Shown here piece by piece: positions 30,278 through 31,273 of a stretch of 31,273 nt of DNA. Under the pieces are notes generated by a model. The model worked only from the letters and a program-made list of their open reading frames with translations, searched no databases and was not told the origin of the DNA. The stretch comes from Catenaria anguillulae PL171 (Eukaryota; Blastocladiomycota; Blastocladiomycetes; Blastocladiales; Catenariaceae). The position numbers and the translations under genes are program-made. The DNA is taken from contig MCFL01000279.1 in the NCBI GenBank assembly GCA_002102555.1, forward strand, positions 1-31,273, read 5' to 3'. How positions within the stretch are numbered: the first letter of the stretch is position 1; the number at the start of each line of letters is the position of its first letter.

Positions 30278-31273
30278 AGACAAAGCGCCCACGGGTGGCA
30301 CCTGCTCCACCATCATTGGTCGATTCAGGTGCACTGGTACCCGTCCTCTATTTATGTGATCTCGGGACCTTGCATCCCATTCTGATTCACCTTGCTGATG
30401 CTTTTCGCAGATGGATGAACAAGTAACCAGGCAAGATACTGCTCCCGCACCAGCGCTTCTCGCTGTGCCCGCTGCTCCACTTGACATGGCTACCCTATTT
30501 GCGTCACTTCCTTCAATTCCACCGCCGCCTCTGCCACGCCGCACGCCGTCCCAGCAGCCGCGCCAGCAATTCAACATGCCACCCCTGTCGCTTTCATGGC
30601 CAAACTGAACAAGTTGATGAGCTAACCAGCCGTACCGAACTCGTATGGCTCGAGGGGCAACCTGCTCACACACGCTCGCAGTAGCTTTGTCCTTCACCAC
30701 ACTTTCCCCGCGCGTCAGTTGGATTCTATGACAGCCGCGGGGTACCTTGCACTTCTTCAACAAAATGCGCTGTTCAAGAATCGCTCTCCCTACAAGATCA
30801 TCGAGCTTCTACTTCCACTCGGCTTTGGTGTGCACAAGCACCATGGGCAAGTGTACGCAACACTCTCACCCAATCCCAAAAAGGTCCGCGATATCTGTAC
30901 TCGTTCAACCGGCCCGTTTTCTTGGTTGGTACAGCACCCGCGACGCGCGCAGGTTTGTGGGACGCATTGGTGGCAAGTGCGCCTGGATCATTGAGATACC
31001 CGCAGAGGCGGTTCTGGGCTGCTGCTGAGCGTCGAGTGTGTTGGATTGGAGGAGCCAACGGCAGACTCGCAAGTGCGCGCGAGCAGATCGGATGATTGCG
31101 TGCCGCGAACGAGTTGCAATTGTGGTTGCGTCAAGTGCCAAGGACGGCCATTCTACGAACGGGACATGCAGGACGAGGACTCGTCATATGAAATCGATCA
31201 AGAAATGAGCACGAGCAGGCGTCGGGCGAGGACGACGACTCGAGCCCGGAGGAGCGAGACTCGATGTTGGCGA
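30262..31273 (+). pseudogene. Partial copy of the duplicated-domain family, running off the window
   Basis: It starts MHTALKTKRPRVAPAPP, resembling ELVTKRPKRHDSGSAP of the intact 688-aa protein. A 74-bp intron (30337-30410, GTACCC...TTCGCAG, with CTGAT before the acceptor) joins LVDSGAL to MDEQVTRQDTAP. Matches to the first repeat follow: FVLHHTFPARQLDS (cf. VLAHHLIPPRTLSD), GYLALLQ (cf. YYLTLLK), LLLPLGFG (cf. LLLERGFG), NRPVFLVG and GLWDALVA (cf. TRPYILVC, DLWHALMA), LLSVECVGLEEPTADS (cf. LLVGIEMVGFEEPTADS) and CRERVAIVV (cf. LRERIAIVD). The frame changes at least three times between about 30600 and 31110. This is therefore either a decayed copy or a gene with errors. The second repeat, if present, lies beyond the window. 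Confidence 0.65.

Overview
The window looks like nuclear DNA of a fungus. It carries fungal-type housekeeping genes (COQ7, SKI2, SQS1 and a zuotin-type J-protein), most interrupted by short spliceosomal introns of about 60-100 bp. An ARL13-type GTPase, a protein of cilia and flagella, points to a zoosporic early-diverging fungus such as a chytrid or blastocladiomycete. That lineage call is an inference, and I cannot name the species.

Layout. 33-3239: a two-RRM Mei2-like RNA-binding protein and COQ7, both on the minus strand. 3240-7579: mostly gene-free, except for a frame-broken minus-strand coding region (4185-5070) that holds a tandem SUMO-interacting-motif-like repeat. 7580-14882: a convergent pair, SKI2 (+, 3 exons) and SQS1 (-, 3 exons). 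15206-16229: the ARL13-like GTPase (-, 4 exons). 16350-16828: a decayed copy of the gene at 23886. 17174-21727: three minus-strand genes in tandem (an unknown 617-aa protein, a FIST-like protein and an unknown 282-aa protein). 22320-23687: zuotin/DNAJC2 (+), sharing a bidirectional intergenic region with the gene before it. 23886-25952: an intact 688-aa protein made of two diverged copies of a domain I do not recognise. 25953-31273: poorly resolved, with an uncertain minus-strand multi-exon gene, several open frames without a recognisable family, and at the right edge another copy of the 23886 family that runs off the window.

Functions. SKI2 acts in cytoplasmic 3'-5' mRNA decay. SQS1 activates the splicing and ribosome-biogenesis helicase Prp43. 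Zuotin is a ribosome-associated J-protein. COQ7 makes coenzyme Q in mitochondria. ARL13 acts in the flagellum. These look like ordinary neighbours and not one pathway. The most novel material is the duplicated-domain family, with an intact member, a decayed member and an edge copy scattered in both orientations over about 15 kb.

Limits. Introns were placed by eye from GT...AG signals and reading-frame continuity. SKI2, SQS1, the ARL13-like gene, the 282-aa gene and the 617-aa gene all give totals divisible by three. Several other regions show single-base frame breaks, often at homopolymers. Those could be assembly errors or real decay.
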